A DNA stretch of 6,710 bases from Synechococcus sp. PL34863bin_39 (GTDB lineage: Bacteria > Cyanobacteriota > Cyanobacteriia > PCC-6307 > Cyanobiaceae), in contig WTHL01000228.1 of the NCBI GenBank assembly GCA_011523155.1, forward strand, positions 1 to 6,710, in the 5' to 3' direction. The translations under genes were made by a program, and so were the position numbers. The notes under the pieces were generated by a model, which was given only the letters and a program-made list of their open reading frames with translations, was not told where the DNA came from and searched no databases. Below, piece by piece: positions 5,728 to 6,710 of the stretch. Numbering within the stretch: the first letter of the stretch is position 1; each line of letters starts with the position of its first letter.

Positions 5728-6710
5728 TCACCGTCCGGTGTTCTTGCCCGATTTATGGCTGTACATCAGCCCATCGGCTCGCTGCCAGGTGTCGATCAGG
5801 GTTTGGTCCTGTTGGCTGAATGCGAGTCCGATCGAAATATCAACCGCTTCGTCAGCAAAGGCGGTTTCAAGGCGATCAAGGAGTTGTTCTTCCCTGTGGT
5901 CCGTTGGTTCACGGAAGAGAACTGTGAATTCATCGCCACCCACCCTTGCCGCAACGTCCTCACCCCGAATGATGCGCTTCAGAACCTGAGCAGTGCGCCT
6001 GAGCAGAGCATCACCGGCCGCATGCCCGAGTGAATCGTTCACGCCTTTGAAATGATCGAGATCGATCACCGCAATGGCGTATTGGCGGCGGTGCCGCTGC
6101 AAGGCGTTGTTTTCCCGCATCAGGAGTTCGTCCCAGGCCCGGCGATTGGGCAGTTCGGTGAGGCTGTCGGTTCTGCTCTGCCTGCGCAGTTCGTCGCTGA
6201 TCTGTGCTTCCTTCACCAGGGCGGTTCGACTCATCATCACGCCGACCCCAGAACTCATCAGCCCGACGATGAAAATCAGTCCGGCGACGCGTTTGGGTAG
6301 CCGATCCAGGAGGCTGTAATCCACCCATGCTTCGTAGAGAACTTCCAGGTCCCCGGATGTGAGCAGAACGAACTGATGAAGGTCGGCTTTAGCTGCTCGT
6401 TGTTTCTCTTTTGCCGCTGGAGGACTGGAGAGGAAGTGGATGTGTTCATTGTCAATCACCTCCAGGTGATTCATCGGATATATGGAAAGTGCAGTGTTGA
6501 TCTTCAGCCAGTTTTTTCTGTCAGGAAGCCAACCTGACATCATGGCTTGATATTCATTCCTTGCGAATGAATCAAGCATCAGGTTGAGATGAACGATGGC
6601 GAATGGCTCCCTGTAGTCCTGGCTGAGAGCGACCCCTGCCTCAGACAGCCTTGCCAGGAGGACCGCTGGCTCTTCTCCAGAAATGGAATCAAAGGCGACT
6701 GGGACCGCCC
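5728..6710 (-). CDS. Membrane-anchored GGDEF diguanylate cyclase (N-terminus outside window)
   Basis: Makes cyclic di-GMP from two GTP. The frame stays open to the window edge, 43 codons beyond the first internal ATG at 6579, so the gene is cut and its true start is not visible. Counting from that ATG: residues 1-97 are an uncharacterised region, 98-117 a hydrophobic membrane segment (VAGLIFIVGLMSSGVGVMMS), 118-136 a helical linker, and 137-283 the GGDEF domain. The domain has RTDSLTELPNRRAWDE, the metal/substrate stretch VIDLDHFKGVNDSLGHAAGD (171-190), the active site GGDEF (214-218), and an inhibitory-site RxxD (RGED, 205-208) exactly five residues before it, as in PleD. The end AD-LMY-HKSGKN is typical. 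Activity and product inhibition should therefore be intact. The upstream part, before the single visible membrane segment, is probably an extracytoplasmic sensor; no known sensor family is recognised. No EAL domain follows. Confidence 0.93.
   Translation of the reverse strand, partial: AVPVAFDSISGEEPAVLLARLSEAGVALSQDYREPFAIVHLNLMLDSFARNEYQAMMSGWLPDRKNWLKINTALSIYPMNHLEVIDNEHIHFLSSPPAAKEKQRAAKADLHQFVLLTSGDLEVLYEAWVDYSLLDRLPKRVAGLIFIVGLMSSGVGVMMSRTALVKEAQISDELRRQSRTDSLTELPNRRAWDELLMRENNALQRHRRQYAIAVIDLDHFKGVNDSLGHAAGDALLRRTAQVLKRIIRGEDVAARVGGDEFTVLFREPTDHREEQLLDRLETAFADEAVDISIGLAFSQQDQTLIDTWQRADGLMYSHKSGKNTGR

Overview
The window looks like GC-rich chromosomal housekeeping DNA from a cyanobacterium, most likely of the Synechococcus/Cyanobium type. 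This rests on a cyanobacterial-style FtsH C-terminus (closest by memory to the FtsH2/slr0228 type), a KDPG-aldolase-like gene directly behind it, a fused PyrF-PyrE protein in the order known from cyanobacteria, and compact gene spacing. No similarity search was run, so the genus is an inference. There is no sign of a mobile element, CRISPR array, prophage, tRNA or rRNA.

Left part, plus strand (1-2272): the 3' half of an ftsH protease gene (cut by the window edge) is followed almost without a gap by a KDPG/KHG-aldolase-family gene that probably starts on TTG. After 39 bases comes an unrecognised gene for a 200-residue basic protein, with a ribbon-helix-helix-like N-terminus and a histone-H1-like Lys/Arg/Ala/Ser/Thr tail. 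The spacing suggests one transcription unit. It meets the minus-strand genes in a short convergent gap (2273-2315) that holds a strong hairpin.

Right part, minus strand (6710-2316, read right to left): a membrane-anchored GGDEF diguanylate cyclase, cut by the right edge and with catalytic motif and inhibitory site intact; a 134-base gap; a bifunctional PyrF-PyrE protein carrying out the last two steps of UMP synthesis; a small Cupin_5/DUF985 protein; and aroC, chorismate synthase. pyrFE, the cupin gene and aroC are 71 and 81 bases apart, so co-transcription is possible but not shown. The cupin and aroC genes have good Shine-Dalgarno sequences; pyrFE does not.

Functionally the region covers membrane protein quality control, sugar-acid cleavage, chromatin-like DNA binding (inferred), c-di-GMP signalling, pyrimidine synthesis and the end of the shikimate pathway. 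The genes do not form one pathway, and I see no convincing new multi-gene system. The points most worth a second look are the fused PyrFE with its eukaryote-UMPS-like OPRT half and altered OMP-decarboxylase phosphate loop, the ribbon-helix-helix/H1-like protein, and the aldolase with non-standard substrate-binding positions.
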